Of a DNA stretch of 12,789 nucleotides, positions 6,130 to 12,735 are shown one piece after another. The position numbers and the translations under genes are program-made. Below the pieces are notes generated by a model. The model was given only the letters and a program-made list of their open reading frames with translations. It ran no database searches and was not told the origin of the DNA. The stretch lies in NCBI GenBank assembly GCA_019056875.1, contig DXJA01000506.1:1-12789 (forward strand), given 5' to 3'. Each line of letters opens with the position of its first letter. Position 1 is the stretch's first letter. The DNA is from Candidatus Jordarchaeum madagascarense. GTDB lineage: Archaea; Asgardarchaeota; Jordiarchaeia; Jordiarchaeales; Jordiarchaeaceae.

Positions 6130-6256
6130 CCCAATCGACATCCTCCACCAACTCGTAAAATTCTTCAAACTTCTTCTTTTTCTTTAGGTAATTCCTGATT
6201 AGTTCCTTAATCTCTTCTTCGGTAACACCATCAGGAACATCAATAACTATTTTCAT
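6065..6256 (-). CDS. vapB: VapB-like antitoxin
   Basis: A 63-residue charged protein, MKIVIDVPDGVTEEEIKEL at the N terminus, then a helical Lys/Glu-rich segment and a C-terminal DWDELKKEAESFRKSFKF that probably wraps the PIN toxin. It directly precedes and overlaps the PIN gene, the normal antitoxin-toxin order. The N-terminal beta strand followed by a short helix is typical of archaeal VapB proteins of this size. I chose ATG 6256, since the peptide from there starts like other family members; ATG 6286 in the same frame is possible if the transcript is leaderless. Confidence 0.82.
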   Translation of the reverse strand: MKIVIDVPDGVTEEEIKELIRNYLKKKKKFEEFYELVEDVDWDELKKEAESFRKSFKFRESTC

Positions 6257-6311
6257 TCGATTCACACTCGTCTCGGAAGCTTGCATTCATCTTTGTTGTT
6301 TGTCTATACTT

Positions 6312-6320
6312 CTATTTAAG
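6312..6320 (-). promoter_or_regulatory. TATA-like box for vapBC
   Basis: On the minus strand CTTAAATAG lies about 56 bases before the preferred vapB start. A transcript would begin near 6289, giving a leader of about 30 bases, or an almost leaderless start at ATG 6286. Confidence 0.45.
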
Positions 6321-6461
6321 TACTTCTAATACTTCTCCAATTAAACTCTTAACATCGTTAAAACGACTCGAACTATTTATAGGTGCCAATATTTGAGGGT
6401 TGGCAAGATATTTTGGAATCCTCAAGTACGGCATAAAAGATTTGAAGTAGAAAAAGAGGTT

Positions 6462-6686
6462 TTATTCTTTTTTTCGCAGGGCGAGTAGGAGCAGTATTGC
6501 TGCCGCAGCTACTATTGTGAAGGCTACTAGTGCCAGTCCTCCGGTTACCCACACCAGCCAGGCTAGTGCGTCTATTGGGCTCTGTCCGGTTATGATTGTG
6601 GCTATGGCTGCGCTTCCTCCGAAGAGTCCTATTCCCGCCATTATGGCTATTACTTTTCCCAAAGTGTCCCTATTTCTTATATTCAT
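6462..6686 (-). CDS. small two-helix membrane protein (TGQSP module, free-standing)
   Basis: A 74-residue protein with two transmembrane helices: residues 10-32 (VIAIMAGIGLFGGSAAIATI), a TGQSP loop, and about 43-70, opening WVTGG. It ends in the basic tail RKKE. The layout superficially resembles VirB2/TrbC-type pilins, but I do not see their usual sequence signature. It aligns without gaps to residues 11-72 of the MNT fusion at 3370-3936, with roughly 28 identical positions in 66, including GSAA, ATI-TGQSP and TGG. I chose ATG 6686 because it overlaps the stop of the upstream membrane frame (ATGA); ATG 6695 is also possible. No function can be assigned. Confidence 0.7.
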   Translation of the reverse strand: MNIRNRDTLGKVIAIMAGIGLFGGSAAIATIITGQSPIDALAWLVWVTGGLALVAFTIVAAAAILLLLALRKKE

Positions 6687-6990
6687 TTCAGCCATCCCCA
6701 AGCAATTAGGTTGATCAGATTGTAAATCCCTTTTTGGGTGTAAGCCCAAGTTATTATTACTAGTCCTACGATGCCTATTGCGACTAGGGCTATGTTCCCT
6801 ACGAATATTATGATGAAGAGCAGTTTATAAATTCATTTGGGAAAAGTCTCGCGGCTTCATAAATTAGCACGATCAGTATCGTTGAGCCTGTAGTGAAAAC
6901 AAGGATCCAGCGAGCGTAGGGGAAAATCCTAACTATAATATCGATTGCCCCAATCGCCAGCCAAGTTGCCGCCGGGAACGATATTATAGG
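6683..6990 (-). pseudogene. small multi-helix membrane protein, apparently frameshifted
   Basis: Two minus-strand frames join into one hydrophobic protein. The first (6808-6990) reads TWLAIGAIDIIVRIFPYARW, then ILVFTTGSTILIVLIYEAARLFPN. The second (6683-6832) reads LLFIIIFVGNIALVAIGIVG and ends LINLIAWGWLK, with its stop overlapping the start of the next gene. The frame change falls between about 6811 and 6832. Neither half has a good start codon: ATG 7002 is followed after three codons by TAA. It looks like a three-helix protein broken by a small indel, formerly coupled to the TGQSP membrane protein. Confidence 0.45.
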
Positions 6991-7063
6991 TTAAGCTCTC
7001 ATAGGTATTCTTCAAACTACATAAACTGGCGTTTGGAGGATTGGTTAACAAAGTTTCAAGAGT

Positions 7064-7091
7064 AAAAACCGCAACCCGAAAACCAAACACA
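7064..7091 (+). repeat. dispersed A/C-rich element, copy 2
   Basis: Twenty-six of 28 bases match copy 1 at 3084-3111. It lies between the minus-strand membrane genes and the plus-strand three-gene operon, directly before a TATATATTA stretch. Flanking bases show no further similarity to copy 1. Confidence 0.65.
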
Positions 7092-7099
7092 TATATATT
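7091..7099 (+). promoter_or_regulatory. TATA-like box for the three-gene HEPN operon
   Basis: ATATATATT lies about 90 bases before the first ATG of the plus-strand operon. A transcript would start near 7118, with a leader of roughly 65 bases. Being nearly symmetrical it might serve the minus strand as well. Confidence 0.35.
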
Positions 7100-7185
7100 A
7101 CATTGCGCCGCCGATTGCCGGTTTACTGTTTTCTGTGCGTTAGGTTTTTTAGTTTAGGTGGAGAAGTATAGTTACGGTGGCTTTT

Positions 7186-7341
7186 ATGGAGGAGCTTGAG
7201 CGTCTGCTCAAGGAGAAAATGAAGATTCTTAAACCCAACGAGTGCGCCGTAATTTATGACGACGAGAGAGGACTTCTTATCAGTGTTTGTAACGAGGAAG
7301 GGAAGATAAAAATAGTTTCAAAAAAGGTAGATGAACTCTAA
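7186..7341 (+). CDS. small hypothetical protein, first gene of a HEPN operon
   Basis: A 51-residue acidic and basic protein, MEELERLLKEKMKILKPNE at the start, then CAVIYDDERGLLISV and KIKIVSKKVDEL. It reads as one amphipathic helix followed by a beta hairpin. GGTGG lies 5 bases before the ATG, an excellent ribosome site. Its TAA shares one base with the next ATG (TAATG), so the two are co-translated. I do not recognise the family. Its small size and leading position fit an antitoxin or regulator, but this is inference. Confidence 0.7.
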   Translation: MEELERLLKEKMKILKPNECAVIYDDERGLLISVCNEEGKIKIVSKKVDEL

Positions 7342-7754
7342 TGATCCTCATTTCCTCAACCAGACCTTACTACTTTTACTCAGCTAAAAGATACATTCTG
7401 ATAGTAGTCTCGAATCCAACAAGTTTAGAGAGCAGAGTCTTGGATATTAGGAAACTCGTAAATTTTGAGGACAGGGAGCTAGCTGAGGCGGCTAGAAGGG
7501 TTCTTGAATCCGCCCTAGAGAAAATAGTTGAACTCGGGGTTCCCTTCACTCTGAGAGAGATTGGAGTGGAGGTCGATTTTGAGGATCCATTATGGAGCTA
7601 CGCGGTGTTAACAGTGGAAGTGGTTGTTGGGGAGGAACTGTTTGAGACTTTGAGAGAGAGTGTTGTGAATGTTGCTTACTCTGGTTTAGAGCCTGAAAAA
7701 GCTTCACAGGTGTTGCTGAATGTTCGACCCTATAGAGTTTCTGAAACTGGCTGA
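7341..7754 (+). CDS. unrecognised protein, second gene of a HEPN operon
   Basis: A 137-residue soluble protein of unknown family. It starts MILISSTRPYYFYSAKRY and has strands around 17-25 (YILIVVSN). A long helix follows at about 45-65 (DRELAEAARRVLESALEKIV). Next come an acidic stretch, EIGVEVDFEDPLW, and a strand-helix end (AVLTVEVVVGEELFETLRES). Codon use and length suggest a real gene. It overlaps its upstream neighbour by one base and the HEPN gene by 35 bases, so the three form one unit. Position between a tiny protein and a HEPN protein suggests an antitoxin or partner role, but no motif supports a definite function. Confidence 0.7.
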   Translation: MILISSTRPYYFYSAKRYILIVVSNPTSLESRVLDIRKLVNFEDRELAEAARRVLESALEKIVELGVPFTLREIGVEVDFEDPLWSYAVLTVEVVVGEELFETLRESVVNVAYSGLEPEKASQVLLNVRPYRVSETG

Positions 7755-8031
7755 AAAACTGTTAACGTATGACGAGGCAAAAATCAGAACCGCTATTAGT
7801 AGGTCTTATTATGCTTCCTTCCTCTGCGTGAGGGAAGTTGCTGGTTTAGGAGGATTAAAGATGCCTAGGGTTCACAGAGAAGTGATCCGCTTTCTTTATG
7901 GGAGAGACACACTTGCTGCAAACACCCTACACCTACTAAGGCGGCTTAGAAACGATGCAGACTACGATTTAAAACGTGTATTTTCCATATCCGAAGCAAG
8001 GCTATCAGTCAACTACGCGAAAAAATTATAG
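7720..8031 (+). CDS. HEPN-like (UPF0332-type) protein
   Basis: The 103-residue helical protein has the pattern of the UPF0332/HEPN group: helix 1 FLKLAEKLL, then AKIRTAISRSYYASFLCVRE in helix 2, VHREVIRFLYG with H52, and LRRLRNDADYDLKRV with the R-N-x-A-D-Y segment (77-82). Such proteins are often toxins or RNA-binding partners. AGGTG lies 8 bases before the ATG. It is a little short at the C terminus compared with relatives of 120-150 residues. It lacks an adjacent MNT; its partner is presumably one of the two upstream proteins. Confidence 0.75.
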   Translation: MFDPIEFLKLAEKLLTYDEAKIRTAISRSYYASFLCVREVAGLGGLKMPRVHREVIRFLYGRDTLAANTLHLLRRLRNDADYDLKRVFSISEARLSVNYAKKL

Positions 8032-8061
8032 GCAGCATATAATTCATCGAGTTAATTGGAA

Positions 8062-8069
8062 CTTAATAA
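8062..8069 (+). promoter_or_regulatory. TATA-like box for the orphan AbrB gene
   Basis: CTTAATAA lies 32 bases before the ATG at 8101, giving a predicted start near 8090 and a short leader. There is no good ribosome site next to the ATG, in keeping with a near-leaderless transcript. Confidence 0.35.
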
Positions 8070-8100
8070 TGTTGGAGAACTATGATTCTGGTAAATTGAA

Positions 8101-8295
8101 ATGTCTGAAGAAGCCTCAATTGCTGGAAAAAAATTCATTGTCGTAATACCGAAGAAGGTTTGGAATACGCTGGGTATCAAGGAAGGCCAGAAGGTAAGAT
8201 TCAAAGTTGAGGAAGGAAAAATACTCTTAGAACCAATAATTGCCCCCGAGTATGTGCGAAGCTTTTTTTACGATGTTGTTAAAACTAACCACTGA
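8101..8295 (+). CDS. AbrB/SpoVT-type antitoxin, without toxin partner
   Basis: A 64-residue protein with the swapped-hairpin fold signature: KKFIVVIPKKVWNTLGIKEG, then QKVRFKVEEGKILLEPI. Members bind DNA as dimers and usually act as antitoxins and self-repressors for a downstream toxin such as PIN. The C terminus after residue 45 (PEYVRSFFYDVVKTNH) is short and unusual. No PIN or other toxin follows within 490 bases, so it is an orphan or the remnant of a lost pair. Confidence 0.8.
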   Translation: MSEEASIAGKKFIVVIPKKVWNTLGIKEGQKVRFKVEEGKILLEPIIAPEYVRSFFYDVVKTNH

Positions 8296-8792
8296 CATTT
8301 TGGCAGAAGAGTCATTTACAACGCTTCGGTTTTGTGACCATTTTTTTACATTTTTTAAAACAGTTATTCCTTTTTTGGCATAAAACATAAAATTTAACGT
8401 TTACCCCATTTAACTTTCGTTACTGAGGAACTGTTCGTGCAAGAGCTATAATTTTTTGGTTCATTTCTTTTTTGGAGGCTTACATGTTTGTTGTAAAGTT
8501 CGAGTTTTGTTTATTGGTTTTTTATTGTTGCTGGAGGTTTTAAGATGTTGTTGAGGGTTTTTGGATCCAATTGCTTCTACGTGTTTTTCTGGTGTGGCTG
8601 GTGTTTCTGGGGTCCTTAATTCTTTGCTTTGGTTGCCAGACAATATAATAGATTCAATAAAAACACCTATAGTCGAACCATTCTACATCAGTGTTGGATT
8701 GCTCCACAAATGTTATGCTACTCCTATTCCTATTCCTAAATAGGAAAATAGTTATAGGTAGTACTGATATTCCCTTACTTGAGGTGTGTTAC
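8296..8792. other. gene-poor T/G-rich region with two micro-ORFs
   Basis: No ordinary gene is supportable here. The left part holds T tracts. The middle is T/G-rich on the plus strand and contains two tiny frames, each with a strong GGAGG: 8484-8543 (19 residues) and 8545-8619 (24 residues). One base separates the first stop from the second ATG. Their peptides are rich in Phe, Cys and Trp. Longer frames here (for example ending ATPIPIPK at 8743) have only TTG starts and no ribosome site. Confidence 0.4.
8341..8356 (+). terminator. T-rich terminator after the orphan AbrB
   Basis: A run of seven T (8341-8347) and one of six T (8351-8356) follow the AbrB stop by about 45 bases, the form of a typical archaeal intrinsic terminator. 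Confidence 0.5.
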
Positions 8793-9029
8793 ATGCGAAC
8801 CATCGTGAAGGTGACGAGAAGGGGTCAAACTACAATTCCCAAAGAGTTCAGAGAAAAACTTGGAATTAAGGAAGGGGACGAATTGGTGGTGGAGTTAACC
8901 AAAGAAGGGTTGCTTTTTAAAGTGGTTCCCAAGATTGAAGAAATGGCTGGCGCATACTCAAAGTTTGGTAAGCCGGAAGAGATTAAACGAGAGATAGAAA
9001 AGTTAAGAGAGGAATACCAGCTTGAATGA
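8793..9029 (+). CDS. AbrB/SpoVT-type antitoxin of an AbrB-PIN pair
   Basis: The 78-residue protein starts MRTIVKVTRRGQTTIPKEF and continues REKLGIKEGDELVVEL, the canonical swapped-hairpin DNA-binding domain. A helical C-terminal half follows (EEIKREIEKLREEYQ) that would neutralise the toxin. The start is firm: GAGGTG lies 6 bases before ATG 8793. The TGA overlaps the next gene by 8 bases, a normal antitoxin-toxin junction. The gene is intact although its toxin is broken. Confidence 0.9.
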   Translation: MRTIVKVTRRGQTTIPKEFREKLGIKEGDELVVELTKEGLLFKVVPKIEEMAGAYSKFGKPEEIKREIEKLREEYQLE

Positions 9030-9420
9030 AGTAGTGGACAGCCGGTTTCTAGTCGAACATTTTTACTCCACTGAAGCAGAAACAAAGCATAAAACGTCGA
9101 AGAAGCTGAGGGAACTAATCCAGCGTAAAGAGGGCCTAATTCCAACCATGGTCATTGCCGAAACCTTTCAAATAGTGTGCACAAAAGTAGGAAGAGAGGA
9201 AGCCGAAGCCTGCTACTTCTCCATCATTAGAAGTGGGCTAAGAATATAAGACCTAGATCAAAACATTGCAAAGCAAGCAGGACTACTTAAATGCCGATAC
9301 CGAAACATACCAATGGGCGGCTGCATAATCGCCTCCACAGCCATAATTAACCAAGCAAAAATACTCTCCGACGACACACACTTCGACACCATAAAAGAAA
9401 CAAAACGCACATGGATTTAA
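9022..9420 (+). pseudogene. VapC-like PIN toxin, broken by an in-frame stop
   Basis: From TTG 9022 (GAGAGG about 10 bases upstream) the frame shows VVDSRFLVEHF (D6) and TMVIAETFQI (E47), then a TAA at codon 76 (9247-9249). The same frame resumes at once with DLDQNIAKQAGLL, IPMGGCIIASTAI and LSDDTHFDTIKETKRTWI, ending at 9420: a full PIN domain of about 132 residues. The stop falls in the middle of the domain. In addition the third acid, expected in a motif like IPMADCIIA, reads Gly (G100). Two lesions mean an inactive toxin. Readthrough seems unlikely for TAA. Confidence 0.85.
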
Positions 9421-9548
9421 ACTCTTGAGAAAGATGAGAACTTGAAAACTACCGAATTAAACTCTGACTGAGGAGATTCATATTCATCCCATTCTTAACT
9501 TTCCAATCCTCGTTTCTGAGGAACTTCTTTTACAGATGCCTTAACCTA

Positions 9549-9563
9549 TTTTTGACTATTTTT
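9549..9563 (+). terminator. T-rich tracts between convergent genes
   Basis: Two runs of five T, at 9549-9553 and 9559-9563, follow the AbrB-PIN unit by about 130 bases and could end its transcript. The 194-base gap 9421-9614 holds no gene I can support. Confidence 0.3.
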
Positions 9564-9614
9564 GGAATGAGAGATGTGTTGATGGTTCTGTAGAATGTAT
9601 TTCTCTTCTTTCAT

Positions 9615-11156
9615 TTAGTGAATGAGTTTTGTTCCTGTTCCTCCGTGCTGTGTGCGTCTGGTTCTTATCTCGGTCACTATGGGGTGCTGGGTGGCTACTC
9701 CTGAGGTTATGGCTATTCCGTTTGGTAGGAGCGGTATTCTTTCGATGTCGTCGGTGCTTGCATGGTCTAGGTAGGGTTTGAGGTAGTCTAGGTCGTAGTT
9801 TCCCTCTATGCGGAGTATGATTTTTGTTCCACACTGGCTCAGAATGTCTTTGTCCAGTCCCACTATTCTCTGGCTGGTGACGCAGAGTCCTAGTCCGAAC
9901 TTTCTTCCTTCGCGGGCGATTTTGCGCATCTGTCTTCTGCTGTAGGTGTTGGTTCCTTGGGGTGCAAAGCGGTGACTCTCCTCTACCACTACGAGTGCGG
10001 GTGGTATGAGGTCTTTCTTTCGATCTTGGAAGATTTTTTGAAGCATGACTCCTGCGATTATCCTTCTTACCCGCTCGTCCATATCTTCGCTCAGGTCAAG
10101 TATGCTTAGGACTCCCGGTTTCACTATGTCGCTGGTGTCGAAGCCTTCTCCGAATATGCCTAGCTCTCTCAGAACCGTTATTCTCCTCACGGTGGAGAGG
10201 AGAGTGTTTTTCTGAAACTTCCACTCCTCAGCAGCTTTGCCTACGGCCTCGGTCAAGTTTTCGGTGTTATAGGCGTGCTTTTCTTCCCATAGTTTTTTCA
10301 CGGCTAGGAAGAGGAGGTCGGACTGCACGTCGCTCATTCCGCATATCTCACTTATGGCGTAGGCGTCGAGGTCGCTCATCCTTATGGTGAGTTCGTTTCC
10401 GCCGTTTTTGCCCAAGCCTCGGGGATAGTAGTTTACCGCTCTGTAGCCTTTAGGCATAATATCGAATTCTTGGCCGCGTTCGTTTTCCTCCAGATTTTTG
10501 TTCGGCTGTCTGAATGTGCCGTACTCTCCGTGGGGATCTATAACCAGTACTGGGAAATTCTTCTCTAGGAGTTCTTCTATTAGTACCCCCACTGCATAGG
10601 ATTTTCCGCTCCCAGTGGCTCCCAAGACCGCTACGTGGTGTCGCACTAGCTTATCGGGATCCAGCAAAACTTTGACTGCGTTGTTTCCTCTCATCAGGCC
10701 GATGTAGAGGCCGTCGCTGGGCAATCCCAAAAAGTGAGTGAGCAGTCCGGTGTCCGCTCGGTAAACTAGGTCGCCTGGTTCAGGTGCATCTTCGGGGGGG
10801 AGCATTCTTCCGTTTCTTATCAGTCCTGCTGTTTTTACCCGTGCTATTCTCCACCTTCCGGACCTTGTGGGGAACCGTGCGTCCACTGATAGTCCTCTGG
10901 TGATGTGGTACTTTACAAATTCGGGGTCCGTGTAGTACTCGTTGTAGGTTTGAATGTGGGAGACTCGGCCTATTAGTACGCTGAACCCGAGGGGGACCTC
11001 CACGTATTCTCCCACTTTTACCTCGGTTTCCTCTGCTATTTGGAAGTTAAAATTCAGATGGTTGGGCGTGTTTCCCTCAACGATTATGACTCCTAAACCG
11101 GTTCTGTTTTTGCTCTCAGGGTTGAGGGGTTGGTTTTCGCTACTCTTCCTTTGCAT
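9615..11156 (-). CDS. herA: HerA-family hexameric DNA translocase
   Basis: HerA is a ring-shaped ATP-driven DNA pump that works with the NurA nuclease in end resection; related forms serve defence systems and plasmids. The 513 residues show a HAS-type beta barrel (about 20-165) and a RecA/FtsK-like ATPase. Its motifs are GATGSGKS (179-186, K185), VIDPHGEYG (205-213), Walker B ALVVVEESHRF with E392-E393, then AREGRKFGLG and SQR (428-430). The C terminus (LPNGIAITSGV and after) is the usual strand that packs on the neighbouring subunit. All catalytic residues are present and length is normal. The ATG at 11156 lies 17 bases inside the upstream NurA-like gene, so the two are one operon. Confidence 0.92.
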   Translation of the reverse strand: MQRKSSENQPLNPESKNRTGLGVIIVEGNTPNHLNFNFQIAEETEVKVGEYVEVPLGFSVLIGRVSHIQTYNEYYTDPEFVKYHITRGLSVDARFPTRSGRWRIARVKTAGLIRNGRMLPPEDAPEPGDLVYRADTGLLTHFLGLPSDGLYIGLMRGNNAVKVLLDPDKLVRHHVAVLGATGSGKSYAVGVLIEELLEKNFPVLVIDPHGEYGTFRQPNKNLEENERGQEFDIMPKGYRAVNYYPRGLGKNGGNELTIRMSDLDAYAISEICGMSDVQSDLLFLAVKKLWEEKHAYNTENLTEAVGKAAEEWKFQKNTLLSTVRRITVLRELGIFGEGFDTSDIVKPGVLSILDLSEDMDERVRRIIAGVMLQKIFQDRKKDLIPPALVVVEESHRFAPQGTNTYSRRQMRKIAREGRKFGLGLCVTSQRIVGLDKDILSQCGTKIILRIEGNYDLDYLKPYLDHASTDDIERIPLLPNGIAITSGVATQHPIVTEIRTRRTQHGGTGTKLIH

Positions 11157-12606
11157 TCTTTTCTTTCCTCCTTAGGCCCTTTAGGCGTTTTAGGTCTCTG
11201 CTTCTTTGAAGCTCATCCCACATGCCCATGAGTCCTGTTTTTAGCGAGCCTTTAATCGCTCTCATCAACTGGTTCAGATTCACCATGGCCACACTTTTCG
11301 CTGAAGAAATGACACTAGGGCCCTCTTCAAAACGTGTTTTTAGGGGGACAGATGAAAGACTGTACGCTAGGTCTGTAATTTGTTTCTGATCCTCGAGTGG
11401 GGTTTTGGAGACGAACTCGTACTTGGTGACGAAGGGCTTTTTCATAATGTAAAACTCGTAGTTGTTTTCTGTGGGGGGTTTATCCTTTTCATGTCCCCTC
11501 TTTATTAAGCAGGTTGCGTCTCCGTCCTCCAGTACTATGGAGAGGAAGTTCAGGTCATTGGTGGAACCGATTTCGCGTTCTAATGCTCCGCGGGCTATCT
11601 TGAAGAAGAAGTTATCCATGGATACTGCGGATACTCCCACTGGAACTACATCATTGCTCTGTGCGGTTCTGAGAAGCGTATAATATAGTTCGTGGCACCG
11701 ATCTCTCAAACGCACCAATTCCTTGGAGTACACCATGAACCCGTGGGGAACGAGGGAACCCTGCTTAAAGTAGACTCTGAACTTGTCGCCCTGCTCCTCT
11801 ATGGTCTCTATTCCCAGCCTATAGTGCTGGATTTCTCTGAGGTAGCGGGCGGCTATACTCCTGCCCGCCTCCAGAAGCTCCGGAAAATCGGTTGACATTT
11901 CAAAAAACGGCTCCCCCTCCACGAAGGGCTCAGCACCGCGATACGCGTGCAAATCCGGAATATATCGGGACAGGGACTTATTCTGGTCTAGAATGTTTTT
12001 GTCAAAGAATCCCAGATAGGCTCCACTGCTTATGGCTGCCATGGATAATAGCGAAAAATCGAAAAGTGGCCAATGCTCTAATCTGTGAGCTGAGGCGGAA
12101 CCGCAAACAAAAATATTGTCCAAAACCAAGTCCCGGGCGTACCTCGGTAAAACTAGAGTTTCTCCGAGCAAACGATCTGCATATTTTGTGTCCTCCACCC
12201 TAATACTAGAGAGCTTCTCCCTTGTCTCTCCTCCCAGAATCTTGGGAAAATCGAGTTTTTCCAAGAGCCTGTGAACCTTTTCTGAAACCGAGACCAGTTC
12301 CACCTGCGAAGCTACACTCTGATCCACGAAGTCCTCGATGGTTAACATTGACCGGGGTTCGAAGAGAAGCTCGCTTGTCACATCATAAACCCTACTCGAG
12401 TTCACCCGATACTTGCCTGCTCCCTCGTAGGCTAGAATTTCTAGGTTTGAGAGGTCGTCCAAGTAGTCTTTAACCGCCCTCTCGGTTAGATCCACCTTCT
12501 TAGCTAGGGTGCCTACCTCCACCACTCCCTGCTCTGCAGAGACTTCTAGGCAGGCGTTTAGGATGATTGTTAGTCTAGCACGGTAGGTGGTGCCTGTCCG
12601 CCCCAT
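11140..12606 (-). CDS. NurA-like HerA partner with N-terminal winged helix
   Basis: Residues about 10-75 of this ~488-residue protein form a winged helix-turn-helix (VGTLAKKVDLTERAVKDYLD, then a wing ending GKYRV). The rest resembles NurA in layout: an IFVCGSAS strand, then LFDFSLLSMAAI; a QGSLVPHGF segment; VVPVGVSAVS; a late FLSIVLEDGDATCL. NurA nucleases normally have Asp in the first motif (VDGS) and in the second (DGSL); here the positions read Cys and Gln. The assignment rests on these weak matches plus the overlapping herA. ATG 12606 is preferred, since the TATA-like box predicts a transcript start at about 12612; GTG 12615 is the alternative. The charged C terminus is ARG/LYS-rich. 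Confidence 0.6.
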   Translation of the reverse strand: MGRTGTTYRARLTIILNACLEVSAEQGVVEVGTLAKKVDLTERAVKDYLDDLSNLEILAYEGAGKYRVNSSRVYDVTSELLFEPRSMLTIEDFVDQSVASQVELVSVSEKVHRLLEKLDFPKILGGETREKLSSIRVEDTKYADRLLGETLVLPRYARDLVLDNIFVCGSASAHRLEHWPLFDFSLLSMAAISSGAYLGFFDKNILDQNKSLSRYIPDLHAYRGAEPFVEGEPFFEMSTDFPELLEAGRSIAARYLREIQHYRLGIETIEEQGDKFRVYFKQGSLVPHGFMVYSKELVRLRDRCHELYYTLLRTAQSNDVVPVGVSAVSMDNFFFKIARGALEREIGSTNDLNFLSIVLEDGDATCLIKRGHEKDKPPTENNYEFYIMKKPFVTKYEFVSKTPLEDQKQITDLAYSLSSVPLKTRFEEGPSVISSAKSVAMVNLNQLMRAIKGSLKTGLMGMWDELQRSRDLKRLKGLRRKEKNAKEE

Positions 12607-12632
12607 ATAAACCACGTTCTATATCCGAATCC

Positions 12633-12644
12633 GAAATATATTTC
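12633..12644 (-). promoter_or_regulatory. TATA-like palindrome GAAATATATTTC before the NurA-like/herA operon
   Basis: Its centre lies about 26 bases before a predicted start near 12612, so it is well placed as a TATA box and implies a nearly leaderless message. The identical 12-base palindrome is at 2987-2998 before the cas operon; 13 of 14 bases match when two flanking bases are added. Confidence 0.55.
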
Positions 12645-12688
12645 CAATCTGAATAATAATAGCTACAAACCCCATATAAACACAACGC

Positions 12689-12735
12689 AAAAACCGCAAA
12701 AACCACAAATTTCAATGAACCAAAAACGTTTCCCC
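12689..12735 (+). repeat. dispersed A/C-rich element, copy 3 (partial, doubled core)
   Basis: The core AAAAACCRCAA occurs twice, at 12689-12699 and 12698-12708, as part of a tandem GCAAAAACC unit. It is followed by AACCAAA (12718-12724) and GTTTCCCC (12728-12735), the order seen at 3084-3125. It lies about 83 bases or more upstream of the NurA-like start. The rest of 12645-12789 is A-rich and shows no gene. Confidence 0.5.

Noticed and set aside
6462..6686. VirB2/TrbC-type pilin
   Set aside because: Length and two-helix layout are similar, but the usual glycine-rich pilin signature is not evident. Homology to the MNT anchor is the firmer statement.
8461..8643. 60-residue minus-strand frame rich in Lys, Thr and Pro
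   Set aside because: It has low-complexity composition from the T/G-rich plus strand and no supporting signal.
9556..9834. 92-residue minus-strand frame at the herA 3' end
   Set aside because: It is a shifted reading of herA with an Arg/His/Thr-rich, protein-unlike composition.
11462..12473. Plus-strand frames opposite the NurA-like gene
   Set aside because: They are antisense to a long continuous gene and lack motifs.
12687..12704. Tandem GCAAAAACC as a CRISPR array start
   Set aside because: There are only two 9-base units in direct contact with no spacers, so it is not an array.
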